Shown here: in pieces, positions 21,241-31,914 of the stretch
Position numbering within the stretch: the first letter of the stretch is position 1
Layout: each line of letters starts with the position of its first letter
NCBI GenBank assembly: GCA_914767715.1
Contig: OU612071.1
Coordinates: forward strand, 12,321,493-12,385,492
Reading direction: 5' to 3'
Source: Membranipora membranacea
Taxonomy: Eukaryota; Bryozoa; Gymnolaemata; Cheilostomatida; Membraniporidae
Length of the DNA: 64,000 nt
The notes under the pieces: generated by a model
The model's input: the letters and a program-made list of their open reading frames with translations, nothing else
Database searches by the model: none
Told to the model about the DNA's origin: nothing
Position numbers and translations under genes: made by a program

Positions 21241-21451
21241 ATCAATGAGCAAAAGAGGGAGCTTTGTTTCAAGCAAGGCTCTTCAAGAATCTCACTCCTA
21301 TTTTATTTCAAGAGTTCTCCTAGTATTATATAAGGCCAATGAAATGTAAATAAGAATAGCTCACCAACTAGGATTCCTATACACAGGTATTTGAGAAAAC
21401 GGCTGGAGTTTAGCCATATCTTCTTTTATTTTTGGAAAAAGAAACTGTTGT

Positions 21452-22510
21452 TGAGGTAGTTTTGAGGCTATAAATAATATAGCGAGCCCAGTAACACGCA
21501 TTATGGAGGGGACAACTCTTGCTGTCTGCTAATATAATGGATGTATCATGCCTACTAATTTTGAATATTCTAAATATAGAATATTCAAAGTCAAACAGAG
21601 TCATTCAGATGTGAAAAGGGTTATCTACCCTGATTTAAACTGGAACATATTATATTATCAATATCATGTAGACGGCTTCAACATATATATATTTATTGCA
21701 GAAGCAATCTCACGGACATCATAAATATATATTCTATACACATTTAATCTTAGCAATTATCGACATGGAACTCAATATTAAGACGGCTGCACCGTCTTAC
21801 AGTATTATCGCAGACAGTCTATCGCATTTCCAATATTACTCCCAGCAAGTGCGTTTCAGTCTCCGGTCTGAATATATAGTCAATACACCTCATATAGCTA
21901 AGGCTACACAGTCCAGGTTCCGGGTGCGTCCCGCTCAATCTGCTCAGAGGGCAAGGTCAGGGTACATCCCGCTTCGCAACGTATACTATCAGATCTAAAT
22001 GCACCCGCTATAAGCTCCGCTTGTAAGCTACTCGAGACACCAGCTCTGCTAGGTTGGCTTTGCCACCAGTACGACCCTCAGTAAACAGCTCTGCTAGGTT
22101 GGCTTTGCCACCAGTACGACCCTCAGTAAACAGCTCTGCTAGGTTGGCTTTGCCACCAGTACGACCCTCAGGAAACAGCTCTGCTGGGTTGGCTTTGCCA
22201 CCAGTACGACCCTCAGTAAACAGCTCTGCTGGGTTGGCTTTGCCACCAGTACGACCCTCAGTAAACAGCTCTGCTAGGTTGGCTTTGCCACCAGTACGAC
22301 CCTCAGTAAACAGCTCTGCTAGGTTGGCTTTGCCACCAGTACGACCCTCTCTAGGCTGAAGATAGCTATCCAGGAATTCTCTACCCAGGAGTTATCCTCT
22401 CTCGGCTCATTCATGGTGAGTTTGTTTAGCTAGATACCGTTAGCTTGAGAACCAAACCCTAGCCAGGTAACGGCCAGGTGTTCCACCCTTTCGAGATTTC
22501 CCGTACCACA
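21452..22510. mobile_element. Probable solo LTR with 5-bp target duplication
   Basis: A 1059-bp insert present only in unit A. It begins TGAGGTAG and ends TACCACA, so it has the TG...CA ends of LTRs, and is flanked by GTTGT on both sides (21447-21451 and 22511-22515). Unit B at about 51114 has one GTTGT and no insert. No internal retroelement genes are present, so a solo LTR left by LTR-LTR recombination is the simplest reading. It contains the 45-bp minisatellite at 22040-22350. Confidence 0.6.
22040..22350 (+). repeat. 45-bp minisatellite, about 7 units
   Basis: The unit AGCTCTGCTAGGTTGGCTTT followed by GCCACCAGTACGACCCTCAGTAAAC repeats about seven times with very few changes. Because 45 is a multiple of 3 it leaves an open frame (ALPPVRPSVNSSARL per unit), which I regard as incidental. 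It lies wholly within the presumed solo LTR. Confidence 0.92.
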
Positions 22511-22720
22511 GTTGTTCTAACATTTTATGATTATGATTATATATATATATATATATGTTATTTATATGAGCAATAGTACCTATATAGAAATTGTGGAGTG
22601 TTCCTATCACAGGGTTGCTTGTTGTCATGTTGTTGTCTGTTGTGCATGTACCATGTTCACGTATCTTTGAGTTGTCTTCTCTGTTCATACTACTGAGAAG
22701 TGACCACCATTCTACCAACC

Positions 22721-22968
22721 CTGGGGGTCTTTCAATTAGAAACATGCAAAATCGCAATCTTGTCGCTCACTCACTCACCTGCTAGGGGTCTCGCTTTCAA
22801 ATCGCCCAGTCACTTGATGGAATATAAACATTCTGAGTGAGCGATTTGGGAGCGATGTTCTCTAATTGAAACACCAAGTGAATGATGACTTTGAGCGATG
22901 TGATAGTGATGTGATAGTGATAACTTGCTTTAGTAAAGGATCACTCTTTCTGACTGAAAGACCCCCCT
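22721..22968. mobile_element. GAGTGAGCGA-type MITE
   Basis: Ends CTGGGGGTCTTTCAATTAGA and TGACTGAAAGACCCCCCTG. The interior contains the doubled GATGTGATAGTGATGTGATAG. The orthologue in unit B is 51309-51567. Confidence 0.72.
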
Positions 22969-23102
22969 GACCCACATTATGACAGAGACTGACTTGACCT
23001 GTCCTGTGGCTGTAGCCTTAAAAAGAATACACATTAGGCACATTTCTTTGCCTTTGACTTTATGACTTTATGCCTTTGACTTCGACGGTGAGTGGACTGC
23101 AT

Positions 23103-24560
23103 CATTACAAAATAAAGCACACCTATGCTGTAGCATGTTGGATAGGCCCTGAGGGCTGATGTCAGGGAGACATGCCCCAATGCACCTATGAGAGTTGAGT
23201 AACCTGAGCTGCAAGCTTCAGTAGCTGAGCAGTTTTGTATTTATTTTCTTAGGGATATTATTTTAGTTAAACCATGAGGATCGTTCTTTAGATTTATCTC
23301 CTCACACATGACTACTAGCTCCTTTCTAAAATTTGCACAGGGTTGCTAGACCGCATTTATCATTTTTGATTGGACCACAAATTCAGAATCTATTTTAGCT
23401 GACCCTTGTAAACTTTTGGCAAGCAGCTTGCCTGAGTTTTCACTCTGCACATGTATGATCTGTTGAGGCGTAGGTTCATTTTTGCAGCATAGGTCTAGAA
23501 TTAATCAGATAAAATGAGTACCTTAATTTCTACTCCAAAACGTTGAGTGCAAGCAAAAATTTTCTCAGAATGAAAGGAAGGATGAACGTTCTGTTACCAA
23601 TTATAATAACAGTGTCGACATCTGTGCAATGGAAATATTAACTGAATTGCTTTTTTCCACAAGTTCGCTTTGAATATAACTGGATCTTAAACAATAACTG
23701 GCAGTCATAGTTATTCTCAGATTGGGATATTTAAACTTCTCTCTGTAGGCTAGTTATTCCTGAGAGGAATAATTGTACTCAACCTATTTAGAGCATACCA
23801 TGGATTTGGAGTTGTCCCCTTATTCATGTTGTCTAGAATCTAGATGACACCAAGCATACGCTGATGTGCAACTGTCCAGGACAATGATGTGATATTTATT
23901 TCCAATGTAGAATACTGTGGAAAAGTTTTCGGCCTGAATGGGATGCCATTAATTGCAGCATAGTGCAGGCAAAATGGTTGAAATCTGTCAATTGTTTGGA
24001 TTTGTTATGCTTGATATATATCTTAGAGCCCGAAGCGTAGCAGCAATTCCGATAACATGAGAAAGATTCGGCGCTCTAAGGGGCATTTGTTACTACTCAA
24101 AGCTCATAGGTTCAGCAAACATGAAGCTCCGCATACATTTATAAGACCCATGAAATTACATCACAAGACGCTTGGCAAAGAAGGTAATATTCATACCTGC
24201 CGATTCATACTTTTTGCAAGAAAGGTATAAGGATGTTTGATGGGTCTTCCTATTGGCTGGGAGATTGGGCACAAAAATCTGGTATGAATAGGTTAACAAC
24301 TAATTAACTCTACCTGCTTTCAGTATTTGGATATTGATTCAATTTTGCGCAGTATCAATGTTTTAAGGGTTGCTGTCGCATCTGCATGCCAGATCATGTG
24401 ACATGTCATAGCAATTGAGGACAATTGCAACCAGGGGGTGCAGATGTCGCATTTACAGCAGCAAACACATAACTAGCCAGGAGATTTTTCTATAAGATAG
24501 GATACCAACGTCACACACAGTAACAATACCAACCTCTAAACCTACATTGCATAACCAGTT
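23103..24560. other. Spacer between duplication units; half of a TIR element at the left edge
   Basis: 23105-23205 begins CATTACAAAATAAAGCACAC and matches the left half of the 325-bp element at 38089-38413, ending before its right terminus. The rest shows no gene. Scattered TGTCGCATCTGCA-like words occur near 24370-24460. Confidence 0.5.
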
Positions 24561-24565
24561 CACTC

Positions 24566-25160
24566 AACCTCGACACGAGGACAGACAGCTAACAATCAGT
24601 ACGTCAAACCTCGAGACGAGGACACACAGCTAACATTCAGTACGTCAAACCTCGACACGAGGACACACAGCTAACAGTCAGTACGTCAAACCTCGAGACG
24701 AGGACACACAGCTAACAGTCAGTACGTCAAACCTTGAGACAAGGACACACAGCTAACAGTCAGTACGTCAAACCTCGAGACAAGGACACACAGCTAACAG
24801 TCAGTACGTCAAACCTCGAGTCGAGGACACACAGCTACCAGTCAGTACGTCAAACCTCGAGACAAGGACACACAGCGAACAGTCAGTACGTCAAACCTCG
24901 AGACGAGGACACACAGCTAACAGTCAGTACATCAAACCTCGACACGAGGACACACAGCTAACAGTCAGTACGTCAAACCTCGAGACAAGGACACACAGCT
25001 AACAGTCAGTACGTCAAACCTCGAGACGAGGACACACAGCTAACAGTCAGTACGTCAAACCTCGAGACGAGGACACACAGCTAACAGTCAGTACGTCAAA
25101 CCTTGAGACAAGGACCCACAGCTAACAGTCAGTACGTCAAACCTCGAGACGAGGACACAC
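24566..25160 (+). repeat. 41-bp minisatellite, about 14.5 units, each with a small palindrome
   Basis: The unit CCTCGAGACGAGGACACACA then GCTAACAGTCAGTACGTCAAA repeats in one orientation with single-base variants. CCTCGAGACGAGG is itself an inverted repeat (CCTCG, 3-base centre, CGAGG), and variants often keep the pairing. The period is not a multiple of 3, so the short open frame across it cycles through all phases and is not coding. Confidence 0.93.
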
Positions 25161-25164
25161 ATTT

Positions 25165-26590
25165 TAATTAAATCAAAGTTATAATTTTAATACTGGCACC
25201 ACCCTTATGGAAAGGCTCTTCGTTTGTACCTTCATTTGGAGTCAGGTCAGTCTTTAAAAGAAGCATGAAAGTTTTATTATTTTAATGTGCTGTAATATTC
25301 GCTGTATTATAGATGGTTTCCCTCGGAAAATATGATTTGCTCTATCATTGATCATGGCACACTTCACAACATGGTTGGATGATTTGTATCATCAACGAAT
25401 TCAGTTAAATGAAATCAAACTCAAACATGACAACTAGGAGCATTAAATTGAGCATGCATGGTATCATTAAAGAGAAAATATTATAGTAGCCACTCCAGGC
25501 TAAAACACGTCAACTGTACATTAGTTATTTTCTATGATATCGAAATGTCACTTCGTCAAAAAAAGAGTTCTTGTCATAGGAAACAAAAATTAATTCAGTA
25601 CCATAAACAAGGGACGTAAACATGGTTCGCTTACGAAAACAGAGGGAAACAACAATGGTTGTTTTCCAAGTTAGCTACCAAAACATTCAAAATCCGGTGA
25701 AGAAGAATTGTCTGAGCTCCACTGTCTCTACATATTTCACACCCCATCCTGTCCTTGACAAGGTCATCTGATTTATATGTTACACACTCATAGACCATAA
25801 ATTGAATATTCATTAATTTTTATGGACCTCACTGTGGCTCAACAGAGTTGTCTACACTTCACACATGAAAACAGATGATAGATCATGCTGTTATCAGGTA
25901 ACACAAAAGCAGACAATCTGAACAAAGCAAGGGCTTTATACACCACCCCTTGAAGAAAAAGTCATTTTCACTGAAAGAGGCTATGTCTGTGTAAAATCAA
26001 TGAACTTTGTTTGAATAGAATCTCACCTAACATTTGTATACCAGGGCCGTTCAATCACACTGATCACGTGATATACTATTGCATGTATATCTCTGATCGA
26101 TAGAGAGTGAATTAATTCACTTAGCTTGAGTGCAGCTGAAATTCAGTATTTAGGAGACGTATGGATGATTACCCAAACTTTTGGATATACACTTATCATT
26201 TTCTCATTCTTTGTTAAAATATGCTAATTTATATTCAGAAAATCTGATATCACTTTCTAACAGTTTTAGAAGAGCATTTAACACATGTTTTTGACAAGAA
26301 AAGTGACATCGAAACTGTGTATTGCTAGCCTAAGCTCAGAAGAGAGAACTAATAATGCAGAGCTAGGAAAATCTGTTTCGATCATGTCTGTTTGATAAAA
26401 TTAAAGTTGTCCTCTTTTTTAGCCAAATGTAGGTGCTCAATATTTGCGACAGAAGCTCTATCGATCAGAGATACACATACTAATAGTGTAATCTCGAAAT
26501 CAGTGTGCCGTTCAATCCTTAACTTCTTATTCACTATCATCTCTAAATGTGCAGTCAAGGAGTACTTCGTCTTTATACAGTCTAACCACT
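25165..26590. other. Spacer, no gene recognised
   Basis: AT-rich sequence with only short open frames. 25830-25935 is the inverted partner of the 21105-21240 repeat. Confidence 0.5.
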
Positions 26591-26835
26591 CATAGGTTGA
26601 TGTAAGACTAAAGAGGAGTTAGTTATACCAAGAACTAGGAGATAGAGACCCCTAGCTTGATGTTAGACCAAAGAGGAGCTAGTTATACCAACCAAGGATG
26701 TTGATGTTGGACCAAAGACTAAGAGGAGTTAGTTAATGTTATACCAAGGAGTTAGAGACTCCTAGGTTGATGTTAGACTAACAGAGGAGCTTGTTCTACC
26801 AAGGAGTTAGAGACTCTAACTCCTTCCTTGGTTAT
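26590..26835 (+). repeat. Degenerate tandem repeat, about 55-60 bp unit
   Basis: Four imperfect copies of a block of the type TAGGTTGATGTTAGAC followed by AAAGAGGAGTTAGTTATACC and AAGGAGTTAGAGACTCC. The last part contains the inverted GGAGTTAGAGACTCTAACTCC. Confidence 0.65.
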
Positions 26836-26984
26836 ACATACACACTTCCTTGGTCGAACTGTTTTATATCATATATATATATATGTGTGTGTGTCACTCA
26901 TCGGATTGGTTTAACTAAATAATAAAAGTTCACCTTCACAAACTATACACTGTGGCTGTGACTATAATTGATCGGTTGGATCAG

Positions 26985-27062
26985 GATAAGCTCAGTTGGT
27001 AGAGCCCTGGACTCTTGACTGCAAGGTAGTGGGTTCGATCCTCAGTGGTGCTCGGTGCAACC
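26985..27062 (+). repeat. tRNA-like sequence, probably a SINE head
   Basis: TAAGCTCAGTTGGTAGAGCC is an A-box-like segment with one extra base and GTGGGTTCGATCCTCAG a good B box, 45 bp apart. The acceptor arms do not pair, so a functional tRNA is unlikely. A MITE begins immediately after it. Confidence 0.5.
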
Positions 27063-27064
27063 TC

Positions 27065-27313
27065 CTGGGGGGTCTTTCAATAAGAAAGAGCCAAAATCGC
27101 AATCTGATCGCTCACTCACTTAGTGAGCGATACCTGCTAGGGCTCTCGCTTTCAGATCGCTCACTCATTGATGGAACTATATACATTCTGAGTGAGCGAC
27201 CTGGGAGCGATTTTGTCTAATTGAAAGACCAAGTGAGTGATCATTTTGTGCGATGTGATAGTGATAACTTGCTTTAGTAAAGCATCGCACTTCCTAATTG
27301 AAAGACCCCCCAG
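27065..27313. mobile_element. GAGTGAGCGA-type MITE, best-preserved copy
   Basis: Nearly symmetrical ends CTGGGGGGTCTTTCAATAAG and CTAATTGAAAGACCCCCCAG. The interior has GATCGCTCACTCACTTAGTG, the TATATACATTCTGAGTGAGC core and GCGATGTGATAGTGATAACT. 249 bp, no coding capacity. Used as reference for the other copies. Confidence 0.8.
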
Positions 27314-27980
27314 ATTTACAATTTATGTTTGCGACCTGAAACCAGAAACAGGAAAGTTTTTTAGGGACTAGTGCAGCTTGATAAAGTATATACCACAATA
27401 AATAACTAACTAACTAGGCACTAATAAATGCATAGCATGCATGCAATCCTACAGCAATAATACTAGCCTGTCTTGACAAGCTAAATAGCCTACCTTAATA
27501 CCTGCTGGTATTACATTGGCAGCAGTATTAGTCGGATCTTTTTGACCGATCAATGAGACTTAGCACACCTATTTACGGGTCCCACCCATATCTTTTTGTT
27601 GTGGTACATTGAATAGACTAGGCCCCTATTTCTTGTCGTTCAACTAACGGATTGTTCACTTTTAATCAAAATTGCATTTTGTTATCCAGTGGTTTTATTC
27701 ACTTTTCAGTTTCAATGCCAACTTAGCAGTCCCAAATTTGAAAATGTCAATATCAAACTTATGTAATTTATGTGATGGTAAGACAGTCGGGGCATATTAG
27801 GGGATAAAGAAGAGAGGATCGGGTGGGAGGGTTTAGGCCATGATCGGTCACTTGGACTTGTAAGTCTGTAGTTCGCCCATATCCAGTCATGGACCACCCA
27901 AAACCTATAATGGAGTATCCATTCAACCATACATCCAATAATCCAACTCAATCTCCAGTTAACCTTGTACATAGTAAGTA

Positions 27981-28195
27981 GTAGGAGGTGGCTCAGTCGA
28001 TTAGAGCGCCGTTCCTTTATTTAGCATGCATATGTTGACGGTTGTGGGTTTGAATCCCACTAAGTCCATCGGCTATTGGGGTTCTGCTGGCCCCCAGGTG
28101 TGCTCCGACCTGCCTGGTAACAGAGAGCAATCTGGCACAGATATTGCGGCCTCGCCAATAAGGCAACCACTATTTCGCCGTCCATGCTTTGGGGT
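27981..28195 (+). repeat. tRNA-derived SINE, copy 1
   Basis: The head GGAGGTGGCTCAGTCGATTA followed by GAGCGCC and, further on, the B box GTGGGTTTGAATCCCAC; then a body with GCCCCCAGGTGTGCTCCGAC, GATATTGCGGCCTCGCCAAT and AAGGCAACC. The same head and body occur in reverse at 63355-63565, which shows a mobile family with a non-tRNA tail. Confidence 0.7.
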
Positions 28196-28376
28196 GTGGC
28201 TTGTGATGAGACAACTGATTTTAATCAACTTTTTTTCAATCAAAGAGTCAGCTTCCAGTTCCCCTGAGATTTTATGGCATTTATTATGCGGTATTATCAT
28301 AATAAGATCAGGCTTTGTAAAAGCTACAAACAGTTTTTTTTGGAAGCGGTTAGCACTGGGCCTACACTGGGCCTAG

Positions 28377-28575
28377 ATAGGAAGCCTTTAAATTAGAATA
28401 AGGGATGCTTTACAAAAGAAAAATATCACTATCACGTTGCTCAAAATTACCATTCACTTGGTCTTGGGGCTCCCAAATCGCTCACTCAGAATGTATATAG
28501 TTTCATCAATGAGTGGACAATTTCTAAGGTAGCGTTCATTGAGTGAGCGACACAGATTGCGTTTTTGGCTGTTTT
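28377..28575. mobile_element. Degenerate GAGTGAGCGA-type MITE
   Basis: Internal words CACTATCACGTTGCTCAAAA, CACTTGGTCTT and GAATGTATATAGTTTCATCA plus GTGAGCGACACAG match the family in reverse orientation; both ends are eroded. Confidence 0.5.
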
Positions 28576-28773
28576 TAGTATATTTATGTGTATATAGTAT
28601 ATGACCATTGTTTGTATGATGGAATATTTATGCTAATTTTGTTTCAATTTTCACGATTATCAGCTTTGAGAAGACCCTGAGTAGGTCTGTAGACATATGT
28701 GTCCAGAGAGGAGGAGTAATGATCCATCACTGCCCAGGATCAAGAAAAAATGTGATAAACCTCTGGCCCGAAG

Positions 28774-28822
28774 TTCTAGGGGAGGCAGGGAGGCACGGAG
28801 GCACTGCCTGCCTCCCCTAGAA
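28774..28822. repeat. Short perfect hairpin
   Basis: TTCTAGGGGAGGCAGG and CCTGCCTCCCCTAGAA are exact reverse complements separated by 17 bp containing a further GGAGGCAC repeat. Confidence 0.75.
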
Positions 28823-29560
28823 AGCTAAATACAGTGGCCTCACAACACTATAATTGAATAAACCGTGTCCGAATCAGCTTCTCTGGAATTTCCATTTGCT
28901 CATTAATGCTTTAATTCTCTTGGGGAAGAGCTTACAGGTTTCCTCCCCTATCATTTTTTTCTAAACTACTACATTCATATAAAACCCTGGATGACTGACA
29001 GCCTCATACCAAACAGACATCTGGAGTACCGCAGTATAGCTTGTGCAATAAACACTTGGTGTGCCTGTTAGACCCTGTCTAGGCTAAGAACAAGTTGGTT
29101 CCCTCTGTGGTGGCATAGGGTTATCCCAAAAGTCGATCATCTGGTACGGCGCCTCCATATCCCAATTTTGGGCTATCCCTTCGCCACCATAGGGGAAACA
29201 AACAAAACAAACTGGTGACTATCTAACATTATCGATTTTACGCATTAGAACACTCAGCTGGTATCACCGAACACCTGTCCACCTTTCCAGACATGCCTTT
29301 CAGCCCAAGCACCTGTTTGTATTCGTGTCAGACACTTCTACAGGTCACAATCTTAGGACTGGTCTATAAAGGCATCATTAATATTCAAAAGTGGTGAAAT
29401 GAGTACTGCAGAGGTACCCATGTGTGTAAATATTTGCATTCTCAGTATCTGTAGTTTCCAAAGTAACATATCCGTTATTTTATTTCAATGCAGTAAGATA
29501 ACGAAGCATGTGGAACCTTTAGGAACCTTTTCATTAGATAACCTTCCTCATCAAAACCTA
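28823..29560. other. Spacer, no gene recognised
   Basis: No open frame of note. Around 29100-29210 the words TGTGGTGGCATAGGG and TTCGCCACCATAGGGG face each other as a weak inverted repeat. Confidence 0.4.
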
Positions 29561-29561
29561 G

Positions 29562-29665
29562 AGCAAGTTTGATCCATTTTTCCCTCATTGGAAATCCCCC
29601 CTCCCAATACTGACACACCGGTTGAGGGGGGCAATTCCAATGAGGGAAAAATGGATCAAACTTGA
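29562..29665. repeat. Inverted repeat with 32-bp arms
   Basis: The left arm 29562-29593 (AGCAAGTTTGATCC... TCATTGGAA) and right arm 29634-29665 (TTCCAATGAGG...CAAACTTGATCT) are complementary except at the outermost bases, with a 40-bp loop containing CCCCCCTCC opposite GAGGGGGG. Confidence 0.85.
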
Positions 29666-29869
29666 TCTAATCAAAACCAGGGCTCCAGTAGGGCCTATTG
29701 GCTCTTTCTCAAATTTACACTGTTTGAGGCTATAGTAGCACTTTAGGGGTTGTGATATTTGCTGAGGTAAAAAAAATGGTGAATCAAAGCCAATTATCGT
29801 ATTATTCAGAGATCGCCCCCCCCCCCCCCCAAATTCAGGGCACAATGATATGAAATTTGAGCATTACAC

Positions 29870-30260
29870 GGTCAAAGAACAGATAACAACTAAAATAGTT
29901 GGAAATTTACTCACTCAAAACATACAAAACAAAGCACTCTTTAGTAGTATTTTCAGGCAAACTTGCAATTCCAGAGATGCTTGAAATAGCTAAATTAAAT
30001 ACTGGTGAACAATAAGTCAGGGTTATCTTCATAACCCCTATGTTTTAGTACTAGAATTGTGAACTTGGTAGTCTGTAGCTAGTCCTATGATTCAGCTGAT
30101 TTCTTTTGTATTGCTCACTAAGTTCTAACAAACGCCTACCAAAAGAACTTGTGTCATGAAGTGTGGACAGCTGACATGATTAGACATGCTTAAAATAGCT
30201 TAATTAAACGCTAGAGAACAATATGTCAGGGTCATCATTATAACAGCTTTGCCTCCCACT
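29870..30260 (+). repeat. Dispersed repeat family, GGTCAAAGAACAGATAACAA type
   Basis: The segment from GGTCAAAGAACAGATAACAA through AAGTCAGGGTTATC to GAAGTGTGGACAGCTG reappears at 52965-53330. A related word pair (GAGTTATCCTCACATGGTCA and AAGAGCGGATAATAAC) occurs at about 30480-30590 and, inverted, at 1-110. Confidence 0.65.
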
Positions 30261-31914
30261 CACAATTTTATGATACTGCTTCTGCTTTCTCTATAGCCCA
30301 ATTTTATTCAAATTGCAGGTGACTCTACAAATACGAGCAGCAGAGGGTGAGACTGGGGACAAGTGAGCCATTATATTAAACTCAAGATTCTCTGAAGGTA
30401 AGAAAATCACGTGAAGAAAGCAAATTAGTCTCAAGCAATATAACCAGTTTACCATTCCTGAAAGATGTCCTCGCTAGTGTAAGCTGTTGATAACACAGAA
30501 CCATCTAGAGTCATATTTATTATTTCTGTTTTCTGGCCTTAGAGTTATCCTCACATGGTCAAAGAGCGGATAATAACTAATATATTTAGAAACCAGAATC
30601 CAATTATTTGTGAGAGGAAAATTTACCCCATGTCATACCTGACAAGTCTCCCTATTTGGTAGGAAGGCTCCCAGTTCATAGGAGTTTTCCATCCCCTCTC
30701 TATCTCCCTTTTTCCTCCGTCTTTTTGCATCCTTCATCCAAAAAATTGTAAACTGGTAAATTTGCCCTCTTTCTTCAATCAAGCAGTTAGAGACAACTCC
30801 TGTCGCTCAAATTTATCACTCAACTGCATATGTGATTTTTACCTCATCATCTTACCAATTTGGGCGGTTGAGCGGTTTTCACAAATCTTTTCTTGGTGAT
30901 GACAATTTTAATCACTCTCAGCTAACATTCACTACTGACACGCCCTTCTACAACGACTGCTTTTTTTTAACACTTTAATTTAATTGGCAGTCTATTTCAT
31001 TCCAGTAGCGGAACGTTTTCCGAATGGTGCCGAAAAAAAGCGGAAAAGGAAAGAAAGAAAGCTTGTGAATGAAAATATAAGTTAAAATGGAAATAGCTTA
31101 TTCGCATAACTATGAGAGATGAAATATCTTTGAGAAGAAAAATCCAAAAAATGTAAATGATATTTCCATTATAGTATCGTGCAGAGGCAAAACTTGCTGC
31201 AGAGATAAAAAGATAATGTTGTAATTTCAACAAAAGATATTTGAAAACTCCTGATTTAAAGCATTTATACCTCAACACACAGGCTCGTTTGGTATTCCAT
31301 CAGAACGAATAATCTTAAGGTGCAATTGGTCAAGTTTATCCAATGGAGAAATCATTTTTTCTTTTTCATAGGCAGAGCTGCTATCTACTGTCAGTTTTAA
31401 AAATATGCAAAGTGAAAAATTCCTAATAACATGCTTAACTCAAAAAATGAAAGCAAAGTGTTTTAGGTGGAATTTGGTATTATTTAGACAATGCTATGTA
31501 GTAACTAGCATCAAATAGTCCTTGTGAACACACACAAAAATAAGATAAAGTTGATTTGATTCTGAGATAGTTCCCCTACTTTGCCTTTGAAATGAACTAT
31601 TTTGACCCTATAATGACCTGCTAATTGAAGAACAATCAGCTGAAATTTGACACTTTGAAATAATAAACTTACTTTTGATATTGCCTGAAGGTGAATAAAG
31701 AGTAAAATTAGCTCTAAAATTTGTTGCCAAGTCAATTAATTTAGGTTCAAGTGGGGGAACAATCTGAGCATTTGACCTATTGACCTATTGATATTTAAAC
31801 TTCTAACTTTTCTTTGTGTGCAGTTAACAAAGGTCTACATGCCATTTTGTTTTGCTGTAATGCAGAGAATCCAATAATCAAATTCGTTCCGATCGACACG
31901 GGAGGACACGAAAG

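Larger units (their letters stand above)
1896..23102. repeat. Segmental tandem duplication, unit A
   Basis: Nearly the whole of this interval reappears in the same orientation at 30764-51675. The offset is about 28,855 near the first receptor exon, 27,938 at the coiled-coil exon and about 28,590 near the right end, the shifts being due to insertions and deletions. Most aligned stretches differ by only a few percent by eye. The left edge matches at the motif TTTGCCCTCTTTCTTCAATC and the right edge at TTCGACGGTGAGTGGACTGC. The unit contains receptor gene A plus about 9.5 kb of downstream sequence. Confidence 0.93.

Noticed and set aside
22054-22359. Proline-rich 15-residue repeat protein
   Set aside because: The frame is open only because the minisatellite unit is 45 bp; it lies inside a presumed solo LTR and is absent from unit B.
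24734-24961. Small repeat protein across the 41-bp array
   Set aside because: The period is not a multiple of three, so the frame drifts through all phases; simple minisatellite.
24566-25160. CRISPR-like array
   Set aside because: The repeats are directly adjacent with no unique spacers, and the context is an intron-rich animal genome.
26985-27062. Functional tRNA gene
   Set aside because: The A and B boxes are present but the acceptor arms do not pair and there is an extra base in the D-arm; more likely a SINE head.
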